A DNA stretch of 64,000 bases from Sipunculus nudus (taxonomy: Eukaryota; Annelida; Sipuncula; Golfingiida; Sipunculidae): the NCBI GenBank assembly GCA_026874595.1, contig CM049322.1:36515840-36579839 (forward strand), in the 5' to 3' direction. Of this stretch, positions 47,567 through 59,860 are shown one piece after another; position 1 is the stretch's first letter; each line of letters opens with the position of its first letter. The notes beneath the pieces were generated by a model, which was given only the letters and a program-made list of their open reading frames with translations, searched no databases and was not told the DNA's origin. Both the position numbers and the translations under genes were made by a program.

Positions 47567-48339
47567 CCAAAATCTGTAAAGCTGATGAATTAGAAGTATG
47601 TAATGCTGATAGCAACAGACATGTCTCATTTGCTAACAGACTCTGATGCCAAATCACTTGGCTAGAAAAAAGATGGTAGGAAAGAAAGTTGGAAAAGAGT
47701 GGTATTTTTTTAACAGAACTCAGCATAAATAAATCATCTGGCCATTCACTTTAGCTCATTTATAACAGTGACTACTCAGATGTGCTTGTCTTGACAGTGA
47801 GCTGGTCAGATCATAATACAACTGAACAGCGGGCTGAAAGGACAGTCAGAGACATATCAACTTTGACCGCCCTTAGGGCAAGTGTGATGCATCAAATGCT
47901 GTAATGTTCTACAGAAAAGCGCAGCTTTTCTAAAATTCCTCCTCTTGGGGGGGACGGGTATGAAATCATAAGACTTAATATTTGAGAATCCTTCTTCTTA
48001 GAAGGCAAAGGCCACTCTCCCCATGTCTCTGGATTAAACCAATCACGAGATTACTATTGTGACTTAACAAGACCTGATGGATGACACGTCAGACATCAAC
48101 GAGGCCTTTTTTAGCATCTTCTTTGATATTCCGTTGATTGCTGCCGAAGATCAAGTGACAGTTCTCAATATATCATCCGGTAACACTAAGCAAACATTTT
48201 TTATGCTTGATGGCACAAAGATGTCCTTGGTACATTTCCAGTGTGCGTTTTATTATCCACATATACATGAAACAAATGATGTATACATCGTGTTTTTATT
48301 TAAAAACTCATGTGCTTAAGATCTTTATAGGAGACCATT
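47567..48339. other. Unique DNA with short open frame
   Basis: An 80-codon plus-strand frame at 48077-48319 (begins MDDTSDINEAFFSIFF) is open from an ATG but lacks a recognised domain or splice context. It is not called. Confidence 0.3.
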
Positions 48340-49200
48340 ATTGCGTTTATGTTTAGATGTTGGATGTGCCCAATGTTCATTTTCTGCTGCTTTAGGTGGG
48401 GCCTTTTGAAGTTGGACAAATGTTTCAGATGTACAACCATGGTTCAATTTTTTCTTTGTGGCTTTTCACCAACCATAACCATTTGATCTCTACATATGTT
48501 CGGAGTCTTCTTTTCCTTGCCATCTGAGTTCAGTGAATGTTTCAATTCCATAAACATTCTTTAAATCATCTAATTTTTTCTTATCTTTCATAAAACAATA
48601 TGACAATTTATCTTAAGCCCTTTTCACATGGGCTTCTTAATTTAGTCAAATATGTTTCAATTACACAACCATGTAAATCAGATGTTCCCTTATTATTTTT
48701 CAAGCCAATATGAGAATATATTGAAACAACATTTTATCAAACAGCAAAGGAAGAACTTTCATCCTTTATATGCCCCGTGGTTTATAGTTTTATGGCTACC
48801 GTATCATAGCTTTTATGTTTGATGTGCCATCTGCCCTTTGTTTTTTTTGTGCTTTGGCATGCACTTTTGAAGTTGGTCAAAAGTAGTGAACGTCCGTCCA
48901 TGGTACATATATTCTCAATAATTTTCCAGCATGACACATGTTGTCAGGTAGCAGTCATCCTCTTGGGAATGTTTTGCATGGCCTAGCTACTGGGTATTCC
49001 AAAGTACAGCAAACTATTCAAATTTGCATTATAGCATCCATATTACATGTTAATATATCTCTACTTTTTCACGATCACTAGGTATGATATATTTGATTAT
49101 GATCCTCCTTTTTTTCCTGTTTCACTTAGACTTCTTGAAGCTTGTCAAATGTATCCATGGTACACATTACTTTTTCTCTACTTCTTAACCAGGAATGCCA
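48340..49200. repeat. Diverged duplication, about 460-bp offset
   Basis: CTTTTGAAGTTGGACAAATG near 48404 is echoed by CTTTTGAAGTTGGTCAAAAG near 48867 and by CTTGAAGCTTGTCAAATG near 49134. Each is followed by an AACCATGG/CCATGGTACA phrase. It looks like an old, decayed tandem repeat. Confidence 0.5.
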
Positions 49201-50849
49201 TGTTTTTCTCTGGTATATCTTTGTGTCACTTTTTCTTCTTGGCCTTGAGATACATTTAACATCTTCCCACCAAGTTATACTTCTTCATCCGAGACTGCCT
49301 TGCCCTCCAAGATGTTCCATTGCAGCATATCAATTTTCTTCAGGAACTATAAATACTCTAGACCTTAAGGAACTATTGCATCATACGACATTACACTACA
49401 GGGTCATTTAAGTAAAGACTCTTTTTTCATCAGGTAAGGTATGACCTTGTGCTTAATGTGTTGCACTGAAGATAAAAAGGTAACTAGTTTCAACCCTGTC
49501 AGATTATTTTAAAATTCAAAATGGTGTAATAATCTTGTTGAACCTTCTGTATAAATGACAGAAAATAACTTCTGGATTATTTCATGCTCCATGCAGACAA
49601 AACCTGAAATTCAAGAGGCTTTATAATGATATATATAACATAGTGATACCATGATCCTCATTCAATAGCTGGTGCCAATGTTATGAAAGGCTACAAAAGG
49701 CTGAAAGAGATCTCATATTTCACTGTAATAGACATACAGCAGAAATTTGTATATAAGTACCTCATTTGAAAATTCTTTATTGATAAAATTATAAAATTCT
49801 TGTTTAACTTAAAAACATCAGGAATAAGAGGGTATTTATTGTTTAATACAGTAAAGGAACTTGCTATAAAAATTAAGCAAATGTAATTCTTGTACATGAG
49901 CCAGGTATTTAATGCATATGAAATGTTGCCATTCTGCATTAAAATGGTAATAGTCTGATGTTTGGTTCCTCATTTTTTTGGGTTGAATGATGTGTAATGT
50001 CAATCGAGTTTCAATCTAATGACTTTTCAGTGCTATGACTGCCAGACCAATCCCAGCTTTGTGTATTGTCACTTGAATTAAAGATGGTAGTAAAAATTGT
50101 GAATTACACATTATTCATTATCATATTTTTCCTAGGTCATTATCAAATAAAAGTGTACCAACAGGTCACATTATATGCAAATTGGTAGAATACTTTAACA
50201 GGCTTCAGAAGCTTAAAGAGCTAGGACATTAAACAAATACGAGACCTTACTTAACATGTGAAATGGAACTGATCGAGCCACATCCTTTATAAGGAAAACT
50301 TATCTTGTCACAAAACATGTAGGCCTGATAAACATGAAAAGCTATTAAACACTTATAATTTTTTATAATTATTTACAAACTACCACAGAATAAGAATTCA
50401 TGACTTTTTCAAGGGATTTTTGATTACTTTCTAAAATTTTAAAATTTTAAGTATTGAAATTTCTCTCTTCTATTTGCATGGTTTTGTAAGAAAACTTAAA
50501 GTGTACAAACCAACATTAACAAAATTTGCTATTTTTGAATGAAAAGTCCCAAAAACAGTTGCAACTACCACAGACTGTGGGGGAAGATGTGAAAAACAGG
50601 CTGTGTAATGAGACTGGATCAAAACCATTAGTCTGTTGGTGTGATGTTGATTTCTCGTGTGCAAACCAATCTCTTCTTGTCATCAGAATGTTCATCTTAA
50701 TTAATGAAGAACACTCTGCTTCCCCAGTGGACAATAACGAACAAAACACGTGCATAGCTTGAGCCGCAAAGTACCACTAAGTCCTGACAAAAATCCAACA
50801 TTGCTATCCCATAAGTCAGGGACAACGTTACTCCCAGAGAAAGACTTTT
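49201..50849. other. AT-rich DNA; possible 3' region of the minus-strand frame
   Basis: Nothing is recognised with certainty. If 50850-51254 is a terminal exon, this interval downstream on the minus strand would be 3' UTR. Minus-strand AATAAA signals occur near 49775 and 49835. Confidence 0.3.
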
Positions 50850-51254
50850 TCATGCGATGATGGGGCATGCTGGTCTTAACAGCCTCGGGAGAAGAGAACC
50901 AGCCCAGCCAGGAAGAGAAAAGAGTTTTTTAACAGGTTTGACAACGTGAACCTCTGGTGGTGATCGAGAAGTGATACCAGAGAACATTCGACGCCCATGG
51001 ATTGTCTGCATCAGGTAGCTTGTGCAGATCATTCCCCTCTCATGAGATTTGAAGATGCTTTTACTGAGACAGAGCTTAACAGATGCGGACACCGACTTGT
51101 CGTTTTGTCTCTTGGGAATCTTGGAGCAGCCAACTGGCCGACTCTGAACAGGCACCTTCTCTGTATTGTAGGTCAGGTGATCATCTGAGCAAAGTCGTAA
51201 ATCTGCGGAGGTTGCATTTTCACCAATGTCTCTTTGTTTGCCTGTTTCTCTCTG
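50850..51254 (-). CDS. Candidate (terminal) exon, protein unrecognised
   Basis: One minus-strand frame is open for 134 codons, from after a TGA at 51255-51257 to the TGA at 50850-50852. There is no ATG near its start, but a CTGACAG splice-acceptor-like site sits at the upstream edge (about 51253-51259), so a last exon is more plausible than a complete gene. The upstream pyrimidine tract is weak. The peptide is Lys/Arg-rich with a polar first half (..SADLRLCSDDHLTYNTEKVP..), a central KSHERGMICTSYLMQTIHGR, and a hydrophobic, proline-rich C-terminus ending RPACPIIA. I see no known domain. The patch is richer in G+C than the surroundings and uses C/G-ending codons often. Chance openness or a decayed transposon are alternatives. 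Confidence 0.3.
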   Translation of the reverse strand, partial: QRETGKQRDIGENATSADLRLCSDDHLTYNTEKVPVQSRPVGCSKIPKRQNDKSVSASVKLCLSKSIFKSHERGMICTSYLMQTIHGRRMFSGITSRSPPEVHVVKPVKKLFSLPGWAGSLLPRLLRPACPIIA

Positions 51255-51259
51255 TCAGA

Positions 51260-53105
51260 TGATTTTTTTTCTGTTTGACATGTCAAAATTGTTGTGAATA
51301 CATCTTAAGGAATATTTGTGACAGGATGCACGTTAAAAATTGGAAAAATTAAATGCACTAAGGTACTGATCTATAGCTAATGTGTGCAAGGTGCTGCCCT
51401 TAGTGCTGTCATCTGGTGCTGAAATTTCGTACTAATTAAAATATCATTTTGGAGCAAGTGATGAAATATGATTTATTCCAGGGCAAAGACAAATAATCTG
51501 CTATCTTTCTGGTCTGTGATCATGCAAGCATTGTAAATGAATCAATATAGGGACATTTGTTAATGAGGATAAGATATTCATCTTTGTATTACAATGTACC
51601 AGTGCGTCAATGTATCATTACAGTCCTGACATATACAGACATATACAGACAATAATTAATTGTGCCTGTATCAAAGAGGCTTACTAGTAGCTTTATATAT
51701 GGAACTCAAGAGTTGAATTTTCATGTGCAAGTACCATTTCTTACAGATCGAGAGATTCCAACACTTACAAAACCCATTTTAGGCTTCAGGACACTACTTC
51801 TCAATAAGAGCACATGGTTCAATAATTTTATGAAAGAAATATAAAGAAAAGTTAATTCAACTTTTTTGTAAGCTCTAGTTATAGGAACTGAAATTAAATG
51901 AACTGATGTATTAAGATATATATATTTTTTCAGCTAGCTGTCAATAAGGAATTTTTGCCAAAACATCGAGCATATCTGGTTCTTCTACCTTATGAAAATT
52001 TACAGCAGTGTTATTGTTAATATTCTGAGCCATATGGCCTTTAACAAAGATGTTATAATGAAGGAAAAAAGGCCAGTGCAGTCTTGGTTCTTAATGAGGC
52101 AATTTGCATATTACATCTACTATTGGGTTTTGTCTTTAATTTTGTGCGAAAATTATCAAAGCTCTCATGAACTAGGTGTATAAATAGTGCCCTAATTTCA
52201 AAGCTTCCTAGTTGGAGTAAAACCCCTATTAGCTAGGCTAATGCGAGTGTAGAGACCGCTCTGAGATCCAATAAACAATTCATGAACACTAAATGGTTAA
52301 CGGCCATAAATTTTCTGCTGGAATCCGTAACTGAAGTTTATGACGAACCACAGATGACCTGTAAGATTTCAAAATTAGACTCAAGTGCCGTCCTGTGACT
52401 TGACAGAAGAATGCTACGATTATAGCCTCCTGGCTGCTTTACCAAGAAGAGACCTCTACCAAAACTGTATTGTTTTGAAGACTTACAATCAAGAACACTT
52501 ACAGTTATTACATGAAGTCTTTAATGTTGATTCTGAAGCAGAAAAATACATGGAAATCTTAATAATTTGAGTCCTTTTTGAATGAGGCATCAATTATGAG
52601 ATGATTAGGTTAAATAATTATCGATAATGAGAAAAATTATATGGCCAAACAGATGGACTGACATATTTGTCTATCTGTGTATATATTATGCTATGAAAAA
52701 GAAATGATAAAATCTAGAAAACCTTTATAGTTAATTCATTCTGGACAAACAATTTTATAAAAGTTTTTGCTGAAATGAACAGAAGAACTGCTGTTTGATA
52801 TTCTTGTTCTACTTAATGTATTATTAAATGTAAAATGTATTATAATGTGCATAAAACACCAACCATGTAATTTAAAAGATTCGATGATTAACAAATTATA
52901 ATTACAATTATACAACAAGAATTATGGGCTTGGTGATTTGTCTGCTATCACCGTAACCCTGCACAGCCAAGACAGTGAGAGATATATAGGGAACATAGTT
53001 AACTTTCTGGATAAATTATTCTACAACAGTTAAAACAGAATATAATGATTATATATATTGCAGAGTAATATAAATATAAGTAGAGGTATATTAAATTCAG
53101 ATAAG
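51260..53105. other. Unique AT-rich DNA; motif-rich patch at 52195-52340
   Basis: No gene is recognised. 52195-52340 (CTATTAGCTAGGCTAATGCG, GGTTAACGGCC) is non-repetitive and could be regulatory; no evidence beyond composition. Confidence 0.3.
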
Positions 53106-53109
53106 GGGT

Positions 53110-53190
53110 AGCTAGGGCCTAGTCTTGTGGTTAATCAAGACATTGGACTTAATTATGATCAGAAAGTCCTTAGTTGAACCCTAGTATTCC
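53110..53190 (+). repeat. tRNA-like SINE head (best preserved)
   Basis: GCCTAGTCTTGTGGTTAATC followed by AAGACATTGGACTTAATTATG and AGTTGAACCCT follows tRNA A-box, anticodon-arm and B-box order. GGACTT...AAGTCC forms an arm-like stem. The acceptor stem and CCA context are absent, so it is a SINE relic or tRNA pseudogene. Confidence 0.5.
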
Positions 53191-55574
53191 TTCAGAGAGG
53201 CAAACAACTTGAAATCTCTGTATAGCCTATCATATGATATCAGGATAATTCCTATCCACTATCATTTATAAAGCCCAGAAGGCATAAAAAAGTCAGTTCA
53301 TTCTTACCAGTACTGTAAGACTGACTTCTTCCTAATTATAAATAAACAGTGCCACTGAAAGCCCTAGACATATCACTAAAGAAAATTAAATCCAGAATAA
53401 AACTTAGAAACAACTGAACTACTTTCTTAGCATGAATTTGCATATTAAAGCAAAATGGACACAAAATGACCCATGGCTACTTTCCAATTACAGTTGCATA
53501 ACTAAGAGAATTCAATTACAAATCCTTATAATTAAGCCAGAGATGGACCACTGTAGCCAGGAAGAGATTTTGATACATAGATCCTACCATTCTGTTCCTT
53601 GGGTTCATTGACCTTAAAAACTTGAAGAAAAAAAGTATCTCAGTGATCCCCAATACTCCAGTGGATATTCACTTCCGACTTCCAACATGATACCTGTGAC
53701 AATTTATGTTTTGGGAATTTCATGCAGTCCCGCTGGACACCAGGGGGCATGGAAGCACAACCTTTACACCACAAACTGTAGACCATGCAAATTGATAAGT
53801 CAGATACAGCTGGTCAACCATTAAAGTTTTGTAATGAAATTTGTCTTCTGTTTTTCTACATGACTTAGCTCTAATGATGAAGTCAATCATAACTTGTCAT
53901 GTGGTATCATATCTCAAATGATTTTTGTCTTTCTACTTCTGTCTCAGTTTATTATTTAAAAGTAATTTTGGGGGAAAATAGCTGCAAATCATATTATGAT
54001 ATTGCCAAGGTTATCACTACTGGATCAATATGATAAAAAAGTAACACAATTTATTTTATAATCTGTTTTGCATACTTTTACTTATGTTGACAACACAAAA
54101 TGAATGCCAAAAATTATAAATATGAATGCAGTAATCAATTATATTGGAATATAAAACATTAAAATATTCTAAAATAAAAATATTAATATTATTTCAAATG
54201 TGGCTACATTTTAAGTTTCTATTTAAATGTTTGTGGCTATAAACCACCCATGAAGCATTATTTATTTTTCTATTTGTTTTAAATCAGTTAGTTTGAAAAG
54301 GTTTCGTTGGAAAAAGTTTACAAAAATATTGTTGTTAGATATGAAACCTTTTTTTAATGATATGACAGTTTGAATAAAATACTTATCTTGTTTGTGTTTT
54401 ATAAACCATAGTAGATGTAACTTAAAATATACTAGAAATGCATCATACACAGTGCTTTCAGTAAGAAAAAAATCCACTTCTCCACCAATGTGTTACAACG
54501 GGGAATTAGGGGAGTTCTTCCCTGGCCATAACACAGTCACACGGCGCGTCAGGTGAATAACTGAGACAGTCCAAGTTGGATATTGTGCTGTTTTATTTCC
54601 AGTTGTCTTGGTTTACATGTTGATGATGGCGTGGGTCTGTCTGCCAGTTCCCAGCCCAACACAGGATTTTGTATCAGTATTACTACGTCACAAACCTTTA
54701 CATCATCTTACACTTTTTCTATTGGATATTGGATATGTGTCATTATGACATACCTGAATGTTTAGATAACCATATATGGCTTCGGCTTCCGCCTACGCAC
54801 AAACTTTTTCCTTGTTTTACCTAAAGCTCATGTAATATCATTATATTCCTGATATTAATATATTCAGGGTACATATTTGTCTCCTGATCAATTCTGTGTG
54901 ACCCAGCTACTTACTGACTCACTTTTGGTACAGTTTTCCTGTCCTAAATTACTGCCTCATGCGCAGGCCGGTATTCACCGTACCTTTGACTTTTATATCA
55001 TTTTACACTGTCCTCCAGATCTAAACCTGGCTTCTGCTGATGCCTATAATAACAGAATCTATTTTGGCTTACTTGATTAAGTTTACATTCACATGGCTAT
55101 AACAATTATACCAGTCTATAGTAATCACTGGTTGTCTGCATTCAGAATTTATGTCCATTAAAATACTCATTTATCAGCTTCTTTTCTAAACCTATATGCT
55201 AACCGACATATGGAGATCGGAATCCAAACACCTGTCTTACAATGGTAGACAATGCGTTGGTACACCAATTTAGGCTATTATCATTTCTCTCTGTCGCTCT
55301 ATCTGTCTTTCCATCTGCTGAACTGGTAACTGATCTTATGTGTACCAAAATATTGCGTTAAAATCAGTAATTAATTATAATAGATATTAACACCTCTTAC
55401 CACATAACATAATCAATCATGCCGTGCACAAATCACCTTGAGTCTGTTGTAATATATGGACATTGTTCTTGAATAAGCTGACCGTTATCAATGAAGCTCA
55501 AAGAGGCCAAACAAGTATGGTTATATATTATTATATACAATGATATACTGTAATACTCTATATGCTTAACATGG

Positions 55575-55576
<2 letters not shown>
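53191..55576. other. Unique AT-rich DNA
   Basis: No feature could be supported; short frames at 54583-55080 have no domain or splice support. Confidence 0.35.

Positions 55577-55665
<89 letters not shown>
55577..55665. repeat. (TA)n microsatellite, about 89 bp
   Basis: A nearly pure TA tract is interrupted by AAATATATTTA around 55610-55621. It is hairpin-prone and probably unstable in length. Confidence 0.97.
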
Positions 55666-55668
<3 letters not shown>

Positions 55669-55743
55669 TTAGCCCAGGGTACACTGGCTTTATTTATGCC
55701 ATACATTGTTTACAACTTGTTTTTTTTTTCATGACTGGATGTA

Positions 55744-55943
55744 CAGAAGGGGATCCAAGGGGGTCCAGGGTCTGGACCCCCCATTTACAGCCAAAAGTGA
55801 CCTTTTTAAGGGTTTCACACCAATCTCCAGCCTAGACCCCCCTCCTTTTCTGGACCTGAGGACCTTTTTTGTTAGGTTATATCATAGTCCTCCTGGGTTG
55901 GACCCCCCCCCCCCCCTTTTCCTAAATCCTTGATCCGCCCTTG
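55744..55943. mobile_element. Small MITE with CAG..GGATCC-type ends
   Basis: The left end CAGAAGGGGATCCAAGG and the minus-strand right end CAAGGGCGGATCAAGG are imperfect inverted repeats resembling the widespread animal CAGGGGCGGATCC terminus. ATGTA directly borders both sides (55739-55743, 55944-55948). The 200-bp body has several GGACCCCCC/GGGGGTCC runs in both orientations. Superfamily is uncertain: hAT ends would require 8 bp of duplication, and only 5 bp match. Confidence 0.6.
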
Positions 55944-55948
55944 ATGTA

Positions 55949-57059
55949 TCTGGAAAAAGGATAATTTGCAAAGCAGACTGATAATATAATAGCCTCAGAG
56001 AAGGGCAATGCTGCTTCCATTTAAGATTACACTGTAGATAATGAAATAATAAGAACATTTTGCAATGTAGCGCCACCTATTTCAGTGTCCATGACATTTT
56101 ACAGTTGACTAATAACAGCAAATCAAAGGGATGATACAAAGCCAGACATAACTGAAAATGACATTCATTTGATAAGTCTAATAATTTGATCTATGTCGAC
56201 ATATTTCGTAATCTCTTATGGCATTAATACTGTGGTTACATTTTGCATGATATGTGCAGCCATTAGGATGGCGCCATTGTCTGTTAATGAATAATGACTG
56301 TTATTTCTCACTTGTGACAACTCTATCATTACAACAATATTTCACAGTGAATTTGTGACAACTGATCATTTCTCATGGCTATTTGATTGGATTATTGCAG
56401 CTAATAATTACAGATAAATACTCCCAGTACAACTTATCTCTGCTAGTTTATTACAAGAATCATTATCAAATTTAAACTTTCCCCAATTGGAATCCCTCTT
56501 CATTTACTACCGCAGATTATCCAACTTAAAGGTCAGGAAGCAAGTATCACAAACACTGAAAAAGGAGTCATCATAATTATGATTTTGATAGAATGTTCAC
56601 TGAATCCCTTTTTCCTGATGCTCATCAGCAACACTTTCTTACTTTGCTGTTTGAATAATTGCAAGTGATTCTTCACAAAGATGATGTTTGATGAAAACAT
56701 TTTGTGCATCCCTGTACAAATAATGTCTGGATGGTGAAAGATCGAAAATCATGATTTCTAATGGAAAATATGTTTGGGAAATAATAAATACAATGTTTAT
56801 GCTCAGAGAAGACCTGATGACTCATTGCTTCCACACAGGGCATATGATAATCAATAAAGGTAGTTCATTAGGAAGTGTTATATTTAACACCATCAAAATG
56901 CATCACAAATTTTACTATACTAATACAGTTGCACACCATTGTCTCTCAAATTTCTTCATAAAAAAATTTCCTGTGGGCAGTTCTTTGTCACACAAGGCTG
57001 GGATAACGTTAATGATACACAATAGGATTTCCAGATGAATGCTTCATGAGAAAAGGAAA
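55949..57059. other. Unique DNA
   Basis: No gene is recognised. CAGCCATTAGGATGGCGCCAT near 56257 contains a 10-bp palindrome in a motif-rich stretch. Confidence 0.35.
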
Positions 57060-57230
57060 ACAGTTATTTAATGGTTTCATTAACAACCGATTCTCGCCCA
57101 GGCAGGAAAGAGATGCGTTTGTTCGGTTGATTTGATCATTAGTCTTAATAAGAATCAAGCAATCTGATTATCGCTTTGTGCTCCGTCGCTAAAGATGCCA
57201 TGTAAACAACAATTTAAATTTTCCTGAAGG
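57060..57230. promoter_or_regulatory. Candidate conserved regulatory element
   Basis: Dense, non-repetitive sequence contains GATTTGATCATTAGTC, AATCAAGCAATCTGATTATC and GGCAGGAAAGAG. Homeodomain-like ATTAG/GATTA motifs cluster here. Function is unproven. Confidence 0.22.
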
Positions 57231-59845
57231 ACTTTTCTTGCATCATGTTTAAATTGAGTTGAGCTGTGGAATTTAATAATTTTTTTTTATAAGGATATAG
57301 TTCCATTAATTGACTGTTGCTGGCAGTGCATTTTGAAAATGGATGAAGTTGACCACATGATAAGAAAGATGTGTTAATATTAAGCCTTCGGGATTTCAGA
57401 GTTCATAGGAATAATCAAAAAATTACTACCTTGCCTGTGTTTTTCCCTGATGATTTAAAAAAAAATAATATCAGGATATTTTTTTCTATATCCTACAATA
57501 AATTGGTCCTGAGGGCATGGTCATCCCTTAGAGAATTCCTCCAGCTTCTCTTGTAGTGATATGGGTCTATATATAGGCCCCCAAAATCTCTCTGCAAATA
57601 GAAGCCCACCTAGACAAAGTACAGATATGTGCTGTTCAAAGTACTTTCCAAACTTCAAGCCTATACGAACATGATTTCCCATAATAGCATTGCCTGACAT
57701 TAAAGTATAACCATTGCCTGGGGAAAGTGAAAGTTTAGAAAAATGGTCGTAGGGCAACAAAATTTAACTCCTATTGTATGAAGTTGCCCTACTGGACAGG
57801 TGGGTGAAATGTGAGACTTTACCCAAGGGCTTCAATTCATAATTTCTTTTCTTGGATAGAAGAATTCATCATATATAATTAATTCTCTTTACACTAAATT
57901 ACCTATACATTTATCTGTACAAATACTAAAAAGAAATATTATTCAGAAGATGAAAAAAAAAAAATTATAACACATTTATGTCTATTATGCAATAAAACAT
58001 GCAACATGATATACCATTACTAATTAGGTTTATACACCTTTGTGTTCAAGGCTGCAGCAACTGATGATTTTTGTTGGGCAAGAAAAAAACTAAAGTTAAT
58101 GTGGAGCCCTGTATATTCACAGATTTAACCCCTGCATATGAGCCTCCTTGCATTTTTCATCTTTTCATCCAGTACCTGGGAAACGTCCACATATTCTCTT
58201 GAGCTTATTGTAAGTGGCTAGGCCATTTAAGGGCTTAACGGCTGGTTAATATGAATGAGATGAGCCGAGCTTTGGATTAAAGGTCCTTGAAAGTGGAAGG
58301 TTACTGGTGCTAAACCCAGGAGAAATGCCCTGGCTGCTAAACCCAGGAGAAGTCACTGGCAAATGGTCAGATTGCCACAGTGCTTCAGGGATTTAATTAA
58401 TACAAGGTCCAAACATTATAATCTTTGCCTCTACCAGGAGAGCTTACTGCGTTCACTCACTTACTGCGTGTTTGTGTGTGTATTAATGTGTTCATTCATA
58501 GCATAACTCGTGCAGTCATGAATGGAATCTCATGAATTTTTCAAGGTATTCAGGAATGGTTTAATGAAGAAGATTAGATTTTGGTGTGAAGCTGGCACAT
58601 GATCTAAAATCAGGAATATTCACTAAAGGAAAGTCATTTATACATGAATCAACCTGGAAATATGGGCCAAATAAGCGAAAGCAAACACTATTTTGGAGTA
58701 TCCCATAATAGGAAGCAAACTGGAATTCATGAAGTATCAAACAGAAGTACAATTGTATGAGCTTTTAGCTGTATTCATCTGTGTATCTTCAAAATTTCTC
58801 ATAGTTTTTCAGTCTGAAAGTTGAACTCTCCCTTAATTGACTCTTATATTTTCTGTTGTTGAAAGAGTTCCTGTGTTTGAGATTCCAAAAATCTAAAGCT
58901 AGAGCTCTTTATCACTGTTTTCCATTGAACTTAAATTAGAATCAGAATTATAAACAGGATCTGTGAAATCGAAAAAGTTAATGGTTAGCCATCCACTGTT
59001 GTAACTTGACAATTTTAATTTCTTTTTGGTGATTGTTTCAATAATAATTAATCTAAGGAATAAAGTATATCAATGCAAAGGGAAAATAGTAATTACTGAA
59101 ATTAATCTTACTTACATTAATTACAATGTTGTTCTTTGCTATCAGCAATCAACTGATAGTGACATCTGAATCTGTTCTATATTTTTTTTCTTAACTTTTA
59201 ACAACATTAATTATACAGACTTTAGCAAACCTTATCTCTGGCTTCAATAATTAGCTTTTAATTTAAAAGTGTTGTAACACCTGTTTAGTATCACATGAAC
59301 CCTGTTTGTTATAATTATCAGACAGGTCCATCATATATATTTTAATTTTCACAAATTTTGCTTAAGGTAAATTTTTCCTCTGTAGCAGGTGGAAGTTGCC
59401 TATAAAACACTGAATCCATCCCCACATTTAATCAACTACAGATTTAATATTATTAAGATGATCCACTCTTGCAGCATCAAGTTAGAAATTCTGTACTGGT
59501 ATATGAAACATTAATAACACATAACAGATAAATTTTAAGATAACTCCGTTCCCTCAATCATAATCTCATCATATTTTCTTCCATTTGGATGGTACCATTC
59601 ACATCAATATCCATCATTAATTATCTTTCAATTATGCATCTGATATCAAGGAAATTCAGGATAACAAGTGTCAATTGAAATGTCATAAAACTATACCCCT
59701 TTTTGCATGTTTAAATCAATTGAAGAATAAGGAAATAGTGCTGAAAAGGCAATATCTTTTTATAAGAAAAATATGTTTCATAATATGAAGAAAATTTGAT
59801 ATTCGGGAGATTTTTGTCCTGAATATGTCCTGATCTGGGATGGGT
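57231..59845. other. Unique DNA with a 25-bp duplication
   Basis: GCTAAACCCAGGAGAA occurs at about 58310 and 58337 as a short direct duplication. A minus-strand 79-codon frame (57521-57760) has no supported domain. Confidence 0.35.
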
Positions 59846-59860
59846 GGGGGGGGGGGGGGG
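59846..59860. repeat. G15 homopolymer
   Basis: Fifteen G in a row, preceded by GGGT. Quadruplex formation is possible. Confidence 0.95.

Noticed and set aside
48077-48319. 80-codon frame starting at an ATG
   Set aside because: No Kozak-like or splice support, no domain, AT-rich second half; likely chance.
53110-53190. Functional tRNA gene
   Set aside because: The internal promoter boxes are present but the acceptor stem does not pair; better explained as a SINE head or pseudogene.
55577-55665. Replication origin in the long TA tract
   Set aside because: A pure TA microsatellite in an animal genome is not evidence of an origin.
57521-57760. 79-codon minus-strand frame
   Set aside because: It has no splice-site support or recognised family and ordinary composition.
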